From Sesamum alatum (taxonomy: Eukaryota; Streptophyta; Magnoliopsida; Lamiales; Pedaliaceae), in the NCBI GenBank assembly GCA_034509735.1, contig JACGWO010000004.1, positions 21,743,395 through 21,807,394 of the forward strand: a DNA stretch of 64,000 nt, in the 5' to 3' direction. The first letter of the stretch is position 1. Every line of letters starts with the position of its first letter. The notes below the pieces were generated by a model. The model was not told where the DNA came from, searched no databases, and was given only the letters and a program-made list of their open reading frames with translations. The position numbers and the translations under genes were made by a program. Shown here in pieces: positions 34,705 through 45,540 of the stretch.

Positions 34705-36396
34705 ATGGAAGGACCTTCGGGAGGAGAGCAAACGCCAGGAGAAGGTAACAATGCCACACCGCGACTGGGGGACCAAATCTTGCAAATTACTAGGAGCGAA
34801 CTACAGAGGATGATTGATGAGGCCACTCGGAATGCCACTAGAAATGCTATAGTCGAGTATGAAAGGAGAACTGCGACCCCATATGCCCATGACTCTATGA
34901 AACGACAATTATTCCGAGGAAAAGAAGTGGAAGGTGACCTTAAAGAAATAAATAGTAAAGGGACTCCTGAAAAAAGGGATGAAATTGAAATCTCGGATGA
35001 AGCATCTAGTGAAAAGGGGCGAGCCAGGAGAAGGGAGCCTGGAATATCGAAGGCTGAGGTCGAGGACGTGGGTCGCCAGATAGAAAGGCTGGGGTTACAG
35101 ATTGATGAACTAAAGAGGAGAGGAGAGATAGTGGCACAAAACAGAAATTCACCATTCTCAAACAAAATCCTGACTGAGATAGTCAATCCCAATTTTCGGA
35201 TGCCTGACTTGCCTAAATACGACGGGACAAAGGATCCAGAGGAGCACGTGGCAGCATTCGAATTGGTAATGAATTTATATGGGCAGTCTGATTCTATTAA
35301 CGCCAAACTTTTTGTGACTACCATGACAGGAAAGGCTCAGGAATGGTTCACCAGCCTACCAAGTGGCATGATCGAGTCATACAAGCAGTTGGCCCAGAAG
35401 TTCACATTCCATTTTGCTAGTAAGAAAAAGCAAAAAAGGTCAACTACATATTTGTTCACCATACGACAAAAAGAAGACGAATCCTTGAAAGACTTTGTAG
35501 GTAGATTCAACAATGAAACCCTTGAGGTACAAGATCTTAGGATTGATATAATGATCAACATTCTCATTCACGGATTAAAAAAGGGTCCTTTCTCATCCGC
35601 ATTAGCGAGGGACCCACCTGAAGATGTGGAGCAATTAATGAGGATGGCACAAAAATATATTGACGAAGAGGAAATGAATGCGATGAACGATGATGAATGG
35701 TCCGGTCGAAGTCGAGACAGAGGTCGAGATCGAGGAAAAGATGGGCGAACAAGGTCTGGAAAAGACCACGAAGCACCATATCAACCTAGATATCATAGGT
35801 ACAGCCCACTGAATGCTTCCAGAGCGAGAATGATGATGATGGTGGAAAAGGACAATGTACTGCAATGGCCCAAGAAGACGCGTGCGACCCACAAGAAAAA
35901 ATATTTGGGAAATAAGTATAGCAGGTTCCATGGGGAAAAGGGACACGACACCGAGGATTGCTACCAACTCAAATATGAGATAGAAAGGTTGGTCAGGCAA
36001 GGCTTCTTCAAAAAATACGTAAGAGATTCCCGCGACGTCGATCGAGAATCAAGGAGAAGAAGGGAGAGATCCAAAATCAGGTCCAGAAGTAGGGAGCGAA
36101 TCCGTAGGAGAGAAAGGGACGAAGAAAAGGTAGAGGAGGCAGGTGATAATGCTCCTGTGAAAGGAGTCATTCATACGATCACAGGTGGACCCACCGGAGG
36201 GGACTCTATGAGATCAAGGAAGAGATATGCCCAACACAATGACTTTGCACATGGTGAGATGGTTCTGAAAGTGGAACAGGAAGAGAAAATCAACTTTGGT
36301 CGAAAAGATTTGATAGCAGGGACAAGGTCGCAGAATGACCCAATGGTGATAAAACTGGACAGCAAATTTCTTGGTGCACAAAGTGCTAGTGGATAA
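34705..36396 (+). CDS. gag: gag polyprotein of the Tat-like element
   Basis: An open frame of 563 codons. The retrotransposon gag capsid domain spans roughly residues 170-325 (from KYDGTKDPEEHV through EWFTSLPSGMI, SLKDFVGRFN and HGLKKGPF). Arg/Asp-rich linkers follow. A zinc knuckle at about residues 406-419 reads SRFHGEKGHDTEDC: the later His and Cys ligands are present, but the expected first Cys is Ser406 (AGC at 35920). Gag would form the virus-like particle in the cytoplasm and bind the RNA. The frame ends shortly after the protease frame has begun in another phase. Confidence 0.85.
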   Translation: MEGPSGGEQTPGEGNNATPRLGDQILQITRSELQRMIDEATRNATRNAIVEYERRTATPYAHDSMKRQLFRGKEVEGDLKEINSKGTPEKRDEIEISDEASSEKGRARRREPGISKAEVEDVGRQIERLGLQIDELKRRGEIVAQNRNSPFSNKILTEIVNPNFRMPDLPKYDGTKDPEEHVAAFELVMNLYGQSDSINAKLFVTTMTGKAQEWFTSLPSGMIESYKQLAQKFTFHFASKKKQKRSTTYLFTIRQKEDESLKDFVGRFNNETLEVQDLRIDIMINILIHGLKKGPFSSALARDPPEDVEQLMRMAQKYIDEEEMNAMNDDEWSGRSRDRGRDRGKDGRTRSGKDHEAPYQPRYHRYSPLNASRARMMMMVEKDNVLQWPKKTRATHKKKYLGNKYSRFHGEKGHDTEDCYQLKYEIERLVRQGFFKKYVRDSRDVDRESRRRRERSKIRSRSRERIRRRERDEEKVEEAGDNAPVKGVIHTITGGPTGGDSMRSRKRYAQHNDFAHGEMVLKVEQEEKINFGRKDLIAGTRSQNDPMVIKLDSKFLGAQSASG

Positions 36397-36679
36397 CGGG
36401 AGCTCGGTGGATATTTTATTCATGAGGGCATTAAAGAAAATGGGACTAGATGACACATCATTACAACTGGTGCGAACACCCCTAGTGGGATTTGGAGGAA
36501 GCGAGGTGACACCTTTGGGAACGATTGACCATCCAGCTTCGCTAGGAGACGAACCAAGGAGGAGGACGTTGATGGTAAGATTCTTGGTGGTAGACACCCC
36601 TTTTGCATATAATGTGATTTTGGGAAGACCTGGTTTGAATCTATTTCAAGCAATAGTGTCCACCTACCATTTAAGATGA
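36371..36679 (+). pseudogene. Aspartic protease segment of pol
   Basis: Carries the active-site motif VDNGSS (Asp codon at 36392-36394) and the later ILGRPGLN block of retroviral-type proteases. It overlaps the end of gag in a different frame, and after TYHLR a frame change is needed to reach the next pol segment. Whether the gag overlap is a natural frameshift or a lesion is unclear; the lesions downstream favour decay. Confidence 0.75.
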
Positions 36680-36713
36680 AATTCCCGACGAAGTATGGAA
36701 TAGGTGAGGTGCA

Positions 36714-38073
36714 ATGCGACAGAGAGAGGCAAGAAAATGCTACAACTTATCCCTGAAAAAAGGTGGAGGTGAGGATGAGAAGGTTAAAAGAAAGATAGGA
36801 GCAGACCACCCGATGGAGGAAGCGGACAACATGAAAAAGCAGAAACCCGAACGCATGGAGCCAGCGGAGGAGCATAAGGTGATAGAATTGATACAAAGAG
36901 AGCCGGGAAAAACAATCAGAATTGGGTTGCTAATGACCTCGACCTTGGAGACCATGATGATCGAGTTTCTCAAGAAAAATATAGATATGTTTGCATGGGG
37001 CTCATCGGATTTCCAGGGTATTGATCCAGAGGTGATAGTCCATAGACTCAATGTAGACCCACAGGTCAAACCGGTTAAGCAAAGGAAGAGAACATTTGGA
37101 GCGGAAAGGAACAAGATCATTGAAGAAGAGGTGAACAAATTGTTGGAGGCCGGGTAAGTGACTGAGATGCAGTATACAGAATGGTTAGCCAACGTGGTGA
37201 TCATGCCAAAAGCCGTAGGAAAATGATGGATGTGCACCGATTTCACAGATTTGAACAAGGCGTGCCTAAAGACACTTACCCGCTACCTCGAATTGACCTC
37301 CTGGTGGACTCCACAGCGGGATGTGCATTATTTAGCATGATGGATGCTTATCAAGGCTATCACCAGATCTTCATGGCGGAGGAAGACCGAGAGAAGACAT
37401 CTTTTGTAACTGAGAAAGGCATTTATTGTTATAATGTGATGCCTTTTGGTTTGAAAAATGCAGGTGCTACGTATCAAAGATTTGTGAACAGAATGTTTAA
37501 AGACTTGATAGGTCAGACCATGGAGGTCTACGTTGATGACATGTTGGTCAAAAGAAAGCTAGACGAGGATCATCTCAATCACCTCAAGAAAGCATTTGAA
37601 GTAATGAGAGTGTATGGGTTGAAACTTAACCCGACAAAATGTACATTTGGGGTAAGAGATGGCAAGTTTTTAGGATACATGGTGAGTGAGAAGGGGATTG
37701 AAGCGAACCCTGAGAAAATAGAAGCAATCATGGGATTAAGTTCCCCAAAAAAGGTAAAGGAGGTGCAGAAGCTAGCTGGAAAGCAGCAGACATGAACCTA
37801 CCCTTTTCCAGGACATTAAGTAAGATGAAAGACTTTAAGTGGACGGTGGAGTGTGAGCAAGCTCTGTAAGATTTAAAACGATACCTGACAAACCCTCCAC
37901 TATTGGTAAACCCGAAGGTAGTCGAACCATCGTACTTGTATTTGGCAGTATCGGAATATGTAGTAAGCTCCGTATTGGTGAAGGAGGATAGAGGGTCACA
38001 AAACCCTGTGTATTACGTAAGTAAGATGTAACAAGTAGCGGAGAAGCGGTACATTCAAATCGAGAAGCTGGCA
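36714..38073 (+). pseudogene. Reverse transcriptase and first RNase H, broken
   Basis: Pieces in more than one frame cover the RT: the connector ending FGAERNKIIEEEVNKLLEAG, a stop at 37155-37157, a second stop near 37226, then YPLPRIDLLVDSTAG, SMMDAYQGYHQI, VMPFGLKNAGATYQRF and the catalytic YVDDMLVK (37529-37552). The frame stops after KLAGKQQT at about 37793. RNase H-like pieces continue with further stops (for example at 37867). The catalytic aspartates are intact, so damage to the enzyme comes from stops and shifts. Confidence 0.8.
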
Positions 38074-38565
38074 TTGGCTTTGGTGACTACGGTAAGAAAA
38101 TTGCGACCGTATTTCCAGTCGCACAAAGTGATAGTATTGACCAATTACCCATTAAAGCAAATTATGGCTAAGCCAGATGCATCAGGTCGCCTGATCAAGT
38201 GGGCGGTGGAATTAGGGGAGTTTGATATCGAATACCAGGCAAGAGTCTCCATTAAAGCCCAAGTTTTTGTTGATTTTATTGTCGAGCTCGCAGGTGAACA
38301 GGTACAGGATGACCAAGATGGATGGCTCCTACACGTCGATGGGTCATCCAACTCGAGTAATGGTGGAGTAGGTATTCTATTGCAAGGACCAGGGGGCATG
38401 GAGATCGAGGTCGCAGCTAAGTTAGCATTCCCCGCGACCAATAACGAGGTGGAGTACGAAGCCTTGATACTGGGACTGGAAATGGCCCACGGGGCAGGTG
38501 TGAGAAAGTTAGATGTTTACACTGATTCGCAGTTGGTGGCGATGCAAAATAGAAGGGTCGTATGA
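38074..38565 (+). pseudogene. End of first RNase H and a second RNase H
   Basis: Residues 1-70 (LRPYFQSHKVIVLTNYPLKQ, DFIVELA) finish the RT-linked RNase H. A second RNase H follows with HVDGSS (Asp codon 38338-38340), NNEVEYEAL and YTDSQLV, the expected D-E-D residues. Two RNase H modules in series are a reported hallmark of Tat-lineage elements, the second being acquired. The frame is lost after VAMQ, and the rest continues in the overlapping frame from 38513. Confidence 0.8.
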
Positions 38566-40263
38566 GACACACGAATGGACCATGACCCAATACCTAAAAA
38601 AGGTAAAAGAAAAGATGAGTAAATTTGGTAAGTGCACGATTCAGCAAATACCTCGGGAAGAAAATGAAAGGGTTGACGCCTTATCGAAATTCGAGACCAT
38701 GCTGTCAGGGGTGAAAGATAGAAAGGTCACTGTGATAATTCGAGAGGTAGCAGCTGTAGATGAGCCGACTGTGGTGCAAAATGTGGAAGAAGCAGAGTCA
38801 TGGAAAACTAGCATCATTAAGTACCTCATGGAAGGAGTCACCCCCAATGATCCGATCGAGGCTAAGAAGCTCCAGTACAAGGCAAACAGGTTCACGATGC
38901 TGGGTGGCGAGCTGTATAAGCGGTCAGTTGAGGGACCCCTACTGAATTGTCTTACACCCGAAAAGGCGCAATATGTGCTAAGGGAAATCCATAAGGGCAG
39001 TTGCGGGAATCATTCAGGTGGAAGATCGCTAGCACAGAAGGTGACTCGTCAGGGATATTTCTGGCCCACTATGGTGAAGGACTCAATGGAATTTTCAAAG
39101 AAATGTGAGAGCTGCCAAAAATATGCGACCTTGATACATACACCAGCGACCCCGATGGAACCCATCAAAATCACATGTCCGTTTGACCAATGGGGGATAG
39201 ACATCGTGGGTCCGTTTCCCCCAGCACCAGCACAGAAAAAGTTCGTTATAGTCGCGATTGAATATTTTCCTAAGTGGGTGGAGGCCCCGAAGCTCTAGCT
39301 AGAATCTCTAAAAAAGAGGTGATAAGTTTTATCTGGAAAAATATTATTTGCAGGTTCGGTTTATACCACGCATCCTGATATCAGATAACAACACGCAATC
39401 CAAGGAAAGGGGATTGTGGCATGGTGCAAAAACTCAAAATACAGCAGGACTTCACGGCAGTAGGTAATCCCCAAGCGAACGAACAAACGGAGGTTACTAA
39501 TCGCATATTGTTGCAACACTTGAAGACAAGGCTAGAAGGAACAAAAGAATCGTGGGTCGAGGAATTACCAGGAGTGCTGTGGGCTTATCGAACGATCCCC
39601 CAATCATCAATGGGAGAGACTCCATTTTGTCTGGTCTATGGGACCGAGGCAGTGATACCGGCAGAGATAGGTGAAGAGACTGCAAGGATCGCGCAATAAG
39701 ACCCGCAAGAAAATCAGAGGGAGAGAGCTTTCGACCTCACCACCGTAGAGGAAAAACGCGATTGCGCCTATGCAAGAATTCTGCACCACAAAAGCCTCAT
39801 GATGCGGAGTTACAACAATAGAGTAAGGCCTAGAAACTTTCAAGTGGGTGATCTGGTGCTAAAAAAAGTGGAAGTATCCAAGCACGTTGGAAATTTGGAC
39901 CCAAGTTGGGAGGTTCCATACAAGGTGATCGAGGTGAAGAAGAAAGGAACATACAAGCTTCAAGACTTGGAAGGACGAGACCTCCCGCTCCATTGGTCTG
40001 ACCTCAAAAAGAGTGACAGATGGATAGACCACACCTTTGACGGCTGGTTAAGACCAAAGGGCTGCACCAAGAAAGAATTACCTGAGACTCCACCAAGCTT
40101 GCGCCCAGAGGGGTTCAAGTATAGGTACCTTGAAGTCGACTCCCTTCAATGGTACCTACGACTGTGGAATGCTTTTTTTTTTTTTTTTTTATGTTATTCA
40201 AAGATGAACTTAAAGTCTAGTTTTACTTCAGCCATGGTGGACAGGAGAAGCAAAGACGAGTGA
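38513..40263 (+). pseudogene. Integrase, broken into three pieces
   Basis: Piece one (38513-39298) has the HHCC finger (EIHKGSCGNHSGG, then CESCQKY) and the first catalytic Asp in WGIDIVGPF, ending at a stop. A short stretch in another frame (about 39355-39400) has the second Asp in ILISDNN. Piece two (39421-39699) has NPQANEQTEVTNR with the catalytic Glu region and WAYRTIPQSSMGETPF. After a stop (39697-39699) piece three (to 40263) has SYNNRVRPRNFQVGDLVLKK and a basic C-terminal domain. Integrase would join the cDNA to host DNA. Confidence 0.8.
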
Positions 40264-41541
40264 AGGCGAAGTGCACCTGAGCTACGATCATGGAACGTTC
40301 ACAACTTGAAAATTTTTTATGTGTAGAGGCAGGATAGAGAACGATGCGGAGAAAGCAATGTATGCGACCTAAGAAAAGGCATAGAGTTAGAGGATCTAAA
40401 AAAGGCCCTTTTTGTTAAACGCGTGGATCTGAAAAAAGATCCCCTTTTGTAAGCCCTTGGATCTGAAAAAGATCCACTTTTGTAAGCCCTTGGATTTGCG
40501 AAAGATCTCTTTTCTTTTATGTTTAGGACCTGCGAAAGGTCATTTAATTTAACGATCGCCAGACTTTCTTTACATCATGTTTAGTGTATCGAGAATCGCA
40601 TAGCAGCGACCGTAGAGTAATCACAATCACATAATAATTTAATTCAGGTTCCCATAAGATCTGAAAAAGATCACATCAAATTAATCTGGAAAGACCATAT
40701 CTTGAAAGGATATGGAAAAGATCACCCTTTTAAAAACGGTTTGAAAAAGATCGCCAATTTAAGTGATCTGGAAAAGTTCACATATGGTCGATCTGGAAAA
40801 GATCGATCTAAACGGATCTGAAAAAGATCACCCTTAGAGCAATATGGAATAGTAAGGAAAAAATCACCCTTTAAAAACGGTCTGAAAAAGGTCATCAATT
40901 AAAATGATCTGGAAAAGATCACCTGGTCTAAAAAAGACCACTCTTAGAGCGACCTGAAAAAGGATCAACCATAATCGATCTGGAAAAGATTGCATAAGAG
41001 AATCTGGGAGATCAATCTCAACTAGTTGGGAAAGGTCGTAATCCAAGGTGGCCTGAAAAAGGTCACCCTTACAATTGGTCTGGAAAGGAAAAGACCATCT
41101 AACGAGATATCCTTCACCAGGGAAGGCTCGCTTGAGCGATCTGGGAAACCAACACGGTCTGTAAAAGATCATCCCTCACGGAGATCAGAAGGATCATCCT
41201 AGAAACGGAAAGCATGAACGATGTATGAGGAAAATGAGCGTAATAAAGGAACAAGATATCATTAAGCAGCAGACTGCAAAAGTTGCAATGTCAATTAAGA
41301 ACCAAGTACAAAGCAAGATCAAGGAGCCATCCACCCGGCAAAATGTAATAAGGACGATGGCTAAGGGATCTCCCTATGGTAAGCATTACAAGATCATTTG
41401 AAGTCTATCTTGGCAATCTAGCCTGCTATAAGGTATCCTAGCAAAAGGGTGTCTTCACAGAATCTTCACAAAAGGGAGGCACCCAAGGAAGCCTCGACAA
41501 AAGGATCTCAGGTCAAAAGTCGCGACCTAGCACCCAGAAAC
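40264..41541 (+). other. Non-coding spacer with a hairpin array
   Basis: Between integrase and the antisense gene. From about 40425 to 41170 it is built of short units of the kind GATCT-loop-AGATC with an A-rich loop. Perfect stems lie at 40425-40442, 40459-40475, 40527-40541, 40658-40672, 40789-40805, 40815-40829, 40906-40920, 40924-40940 and 41047-41067 (the last with one G-T pair). The rest up to 41541 holds no reading frame of note. Confidence 0.7.
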
Positions 41542-43905
41542 CTACCCTACTTCAGAAATGAGGGCTTCAAATTCATCCTCTCCCTCGATCTCAGGAGCTA
41601 CATCTTCAACGTAAGGCTGGAGGTTCACATCCAAGGAGGGATCAAGAAGGCTGCGATCAAACCCATCCACACAACCTTTGAGATGCTCCACTTGGGAGGC
41701 GCATTTGTCGAACCCTTCGTTAAGGAAACGAGCTGATTGGATCTCCACAGCCATTTTGAAGGTGGGTGCTTTCAGAAAATCCTTAGCTCCTTGGAGACGG
41801 TGCTCGGAGACCTGCTTCTTGTACTCGTTAGATTGCAGAAAGGCTTCGCGACCTTCATTAAGGCCTTCTGTTTGACCAGCGACCCTTCCAGCAGAGAACA
41901 CTTCGGCCTTCCCCTACTCCAGTGCCTCAGCCACGGATTTCCTGGTCGCCTCTGTAGCCTGTTGGAGCGAGGATTTCAATTCAGCGATCTGAGCTTCGAG
42001 GGCGCTCTTATCATCCATTGCTGCTTTCTCCTACTGCTGAGCCTCAAGGACATCCTTTTGAAGCTCAAGAATTTTCGACTCAGCGACGCTTTTTTGATGG
42101 TGGAACATAGAGCATTTTAGTGACAAGTCATGGCTGAAGGCCATCGCCTGCAGAAAAGAAAGTTCTAAGGTTCAAACGATGACAAGGTGACAGGGTCAAG
42201 GTGAAAGATGACAGTGGTACCTGTGTGAGCACGTGGGCAACATGCTCCTCGACACGTGTATGGGAGGTCTGAGCAAGGAGAACCTGATCACGTTCCAGTA
42301 AACATGCTTTATATAATTCCCATGAGTCTTGACCCACGAGCGAACGCAAAACGGAACTTCGAGTAGATATTGCCCACCTAGGGTCCAATTTATCCCCTTC
42401 CATTTCAGCAATTCTACTATTAGGGATGTGGAGCTCCTCGTGGGCCTGCTTCCACCAAACCACTATGTCCTTGAAGTGCTTCGTGTTCTCTGCCTCATCG
42501 GCAGCATCCTTAGCTGCCCGGTGTTCAGACCGAGATTTGCTGCGCTTGCTGGATTTACTGGAACCCTTGTTGCGATGTTTTTTACCTTTGCGGCGACGCT
42601 TCTTAGAGGGTCCCTCGTCACCCCCAGCCGGTTCAGCGACCTCGACCTCCTTCGACCCAGAGGCATCAAGGTTAGCACCCAAGGCCAAAACACCCTTGGA
42701 TGGGGCAGCGATCACGCCAGCTACATCTCCAACTACCTCCGCGAGTGCAGAGGGATCGATAGTAGGATGCTTGGATGACCTTCTAGGAGGGTCACCGCCT
42801 TACGCAATGGAGTCCTCAGCCTCAGAAGAACGAGCAGCGACCACAGGTGCTGGGCCACCCCTAAGTGCTCGCGAGAGCCGTACAATACGCGCATTCGTGA
42901 TGGCGGAATCTGCAAGATAGCAACAACACCGTTAGGGCCCAACAATAAATAGAAAATAGCTAAGTAAAGGTACAAGGTAAGAGGTTGGTTCACCTATCCT
43001 ACCCCTAACAAGAAGGGGTGCTGGAGAAAGCCCGGCGAGGGTCAAGACTATCTCTTCTAATAATTTTTTCGGATCATATGTATAAGAAGTGAGTGCGTTT
43101 ACTTGATCACCTTCCAAACCCCCTCCATGGGTCTCGGGCTTGGGCGCCGACACTCGCTAGTCACAGCGGAAAGGCCAAGTATTCCCCGGAGGAGGGCGAA
43201 TAAAGAAAAACCTCTCCCGCCAAGGACCTACATTCGACCTAAGCTTATCTAGGAACCTACACTCCTTACGGACATAAATATAATAGAATCCACGATCGGA
43301 AGATCTCGTGGAAAGGGTGAGAGAATACAAAGACCAAAAGTTATCAAAACTAGGTCGAAGGTTATGATGCCACATTATTATAACAAAAATGAGTATGTGA
43401 CTAATAGAGTTGGGGGTCAGTTGCATGGGGCAGATATCTAAGGCACGTAGAATACGTTCTACAGGACGGGCAAGAGGAAACCAAAGACCGCCATCTAGGT
43501 GAACAATAGACAAGGGACAGAAACCTTGGGTGGACAGTGCATTCGATCGAAGGGTCGCGGGATCAGGACCTCATAGTCATAAGGAATAAAATATTTTTCC
43601 TTAAGCTTATGAACAGGAGTTTTCACATTACTAACTATACCGGCCGAAGGGTTTTTATTCATCATGCTTTGTTACCCAACTATGGTGGGAGTCTCTTCGG
43701 AATCGGTCACACCTAGAGAAGGGGCAGCAGGTGCAACCCCATGAGAACTTTCTAACTGTGTTGCTAAGGTCGTGGGTGAATGTATGGGATTGCTTTGAGT
43801 TGCTTGGGAAGGACGTGGAGCCAAGTATGGAGAGGTTGCAGTTGAGGCAGAACAAGAAGAAGAACCTGAGCTAGATTCAGAGCTATAACTAGAGCTTTCA
43901 GACAT
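41542..43905 (-). pseudogene. Antisense accessory gene of the Tat-like element ('putative gypsy type transposon' family)
   Basis: A spliced gene opposite to gag-pol. The likely start is ATG 43903-43905 (MSESSSYSSESSSGSSS). A domain like Pfam 'Putative gypsy type transposon' (PF04195) follows: YEVLIPRPFDRMHCPPK, then FPLARPVERILRALDICPMQ and GFYYIYVRKECRFLDKLRSN. A first intron probably runs from about 43013 (GTAGGATAGG) to TTGCAG at about 42917. Exon 2 has a Lys/Arg/Ser-rich nuclear-signal-like patch (KKRRRKGKKHRNKGSSK). A second intron (42148-42220, 73 bp, GT...CTGCAG) joins codon to codon with a coiled-coil-like end to 41542. Lesions are stops at 43672-43674, 43157-43159, 42800-42802, 42031-42033 and 41914-41916, and a frame change near 43520. 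The function in the family is unknown. Confidence 0.75.
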
Positions 43906-44136
43906 AATGAGGGTGCAAAGTGTGCGACAAATGATGGTAGCAGGTGACGGTGGCAAATGACGGTCGCGCGAACAGAATATAAACAAGAAGGGTCGCAGAG
44001 GTACCTGGGTGCGAGCGAGCGACCAATCAAAGGACGACTGATGGCAGGAGAAGCAATCTGCGAGCAGGACGGCAACAGGAGGGAGGATCACGCGACACCA
44101 TTATTTGTGAGTGGAATCCGAAATGAGGGCTTGGCC

Positions 44137-44144
44137 TATTTATA
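44137..44144 (-). promoter_or_regulatory. Possible TATA box of the antisense gene
   Basis: On the minus strand CTATAAATAGGCC lies about 235 bp before the antisense ATG. A G-box CACGTG (44193-44198) lies about 50 bp further upstream. The pair mirrors the G-box plus TATA layout of the element's own LTR, but in opposite orientation. Confidence 0.5.
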
Positions 44145-44275
44145 GAGCTTTGAGCGTGGAAAGGCGCGCCGATCAGGAGACTGAGATAGCGCCACGTGTC
44201 ACGATCGGACGGTGGATAGACCACGACGCTTCGCGAGCAGATGGTTCGAGTTCATCTACTGCAATAACTTGCACT

Positions 44276-44290
44276 AGAAGAAGTGAGGGA
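44276..44290 (+). other. Possible polypurine tract
   Basis: AGAAGAAGTGAGGGA, purines except one T, five bases before the 3' LTR, where plus-strand DNA synthesis would be primed. It is weaker than a typical tract. Confidence 0.4.
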
Positions 44291-44295
44291 ACTAA

Positions 44296-44779
44296 TAATA
44301 GGGGTACACCCCTTAATTATGTAAAAGACAGAACTAACCCTAGAAAAGGGACAAAATTGCAACTAAAGGACCAGGATCCGCGTATATAGCAGTCGGGTCG
44401 AATACCCGCGACCCGGCCCGGAACCCTGACCTGGACAGAGACCCACATTGAGAGAAGATCTAGACCCTCCATCGTTTGACAACTCAGGCTCTGAGATGAC
44501 GCCGCGTGGACCAGGCAAGTACAGACACTTGTCTCTATAAATAGCACCATTCTACCACATTTATGGTAAGATATATTGAGTATATTCGACCGTTTACTAT
44601 ATTTAGATCGCATATCACCGTCTCAGACTTGAGCTGATTTAAACATCGGAGGGTTTTCGCCGGGGACCATCCCGGCTAGCCTGACGTGCTTTCTCTTCTC
44701 AGGGACCACTTCATCTGGGTTGCAGATCGAGTTCGAGGGACATCAACCTCCACTTAGAATCGTTACCTTAGCCGGATTA
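44296..44779 (+). repeat. 3' LTR (484 bp)
   Basis: The same length as the 5' LTR; begins TAATAGGGGTACACCCC and ends GCCGGATTA. Most of the roughly 36 differences from the 5' copy are transitions, as expected of methylated DNA ageing. Both terminal dinucleotides have changed (TG to TA, CA to TA). Confidence 0.9.
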
Positions 44780-44784
44780 ATCAC

Positions 44785-45540
44785 TAAGTATGATAAGTAT
44801 TTTATGTAATAAAAGATTTAATTGATTAATTTATTTTGCGCTACTTTTAATGATTAGTGACAAGCTAATTATATATAAAATTGTTACCGTAAACAATTGA
44901 TGATACATATAAATTCTTATTGAATAATATAACAACAATTATCATTATTATAATTGTGTTATTACTAAATTGTCAATATATATGAATCACTAATTATAAA
45001 TTGTGACAACATTCAGTTGCAATTTTTATACAAAACAAAACTTATCATCACCTAACGCATTTCATTAACTATAACTTTGATATTACATACCGTTCAATAT
45101 TTTACCACTAATATTATATTATCTTGTAATCTTTCTTAACTTGATATATATAAAACAAACCCATGTACTAATTAATACAGTTCGAGTTCGTTATTTTTAA
45201 TTAGTATATAATTTTATACTTGACATGTATATAGATGGTTGTCAAATATATATTTCCTCTACTAAACATACGTACATAATTAATTTGGTGTTTCATTTAA
45301 TATATGATACGAGATATGAAAGTCAGAAAACAAAGACGCCCATCCAATATGATGCTAAACTTTTTGGCCTAAATTAGTTGGTATACATTGAATCTACACA
45401 TGCCTAATAAATCGTTGTTAGTTGCTCTAAAAGCGTGTAACTTAAGACCCCACCAAATTGATCCCATGATTTTTTTTGGCATGTCCTGCCCATGATTTAA
45501 CTAGAACCAACCCCCGCCCCCCCATATAAATATAAATATA
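44785..45540. other. Intergenic, including paralogous segment C'
   Basis: AT-rich, no gene. 45180-45505 is the inverted match of 16985-17337. Confidence 0.6.

Larger units (their letters stand above)
34175..44779 (+). mobile_element. Ty3/gypsy retrotransposon, Tat-like, complete but disabled
   Basis: A 10,605-bp element flanked by the 5-bp TSD ATCAC (34170-34174 and 44780-44784). The order is LTR, primer-binding site, gag, protease, RT, RNase H, a second RNase H, integrase, a hairpin-rich non-coding stretch, an antisense spliced gene, LTR. Protease-RT-RNase H-integrase order places it in Ty3/gypsy. A second RNase H, extra DNA after integrase and an antisense ORF are known traits of the Tat lineage. 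pol is broken by stops and frameshifts, so the copy is not autonomous. The LTRs differ at about 36 of 484 positions by hand count (about 7%), so this is not a very recent insertion. Confidence 0.9.

Noticed and set aside
41449..42920. Plus-strand frames over the antisense gene
   Set aside because: They are complements of the antisense exons; the minus strand has the splice signals and the recognisable protein family.
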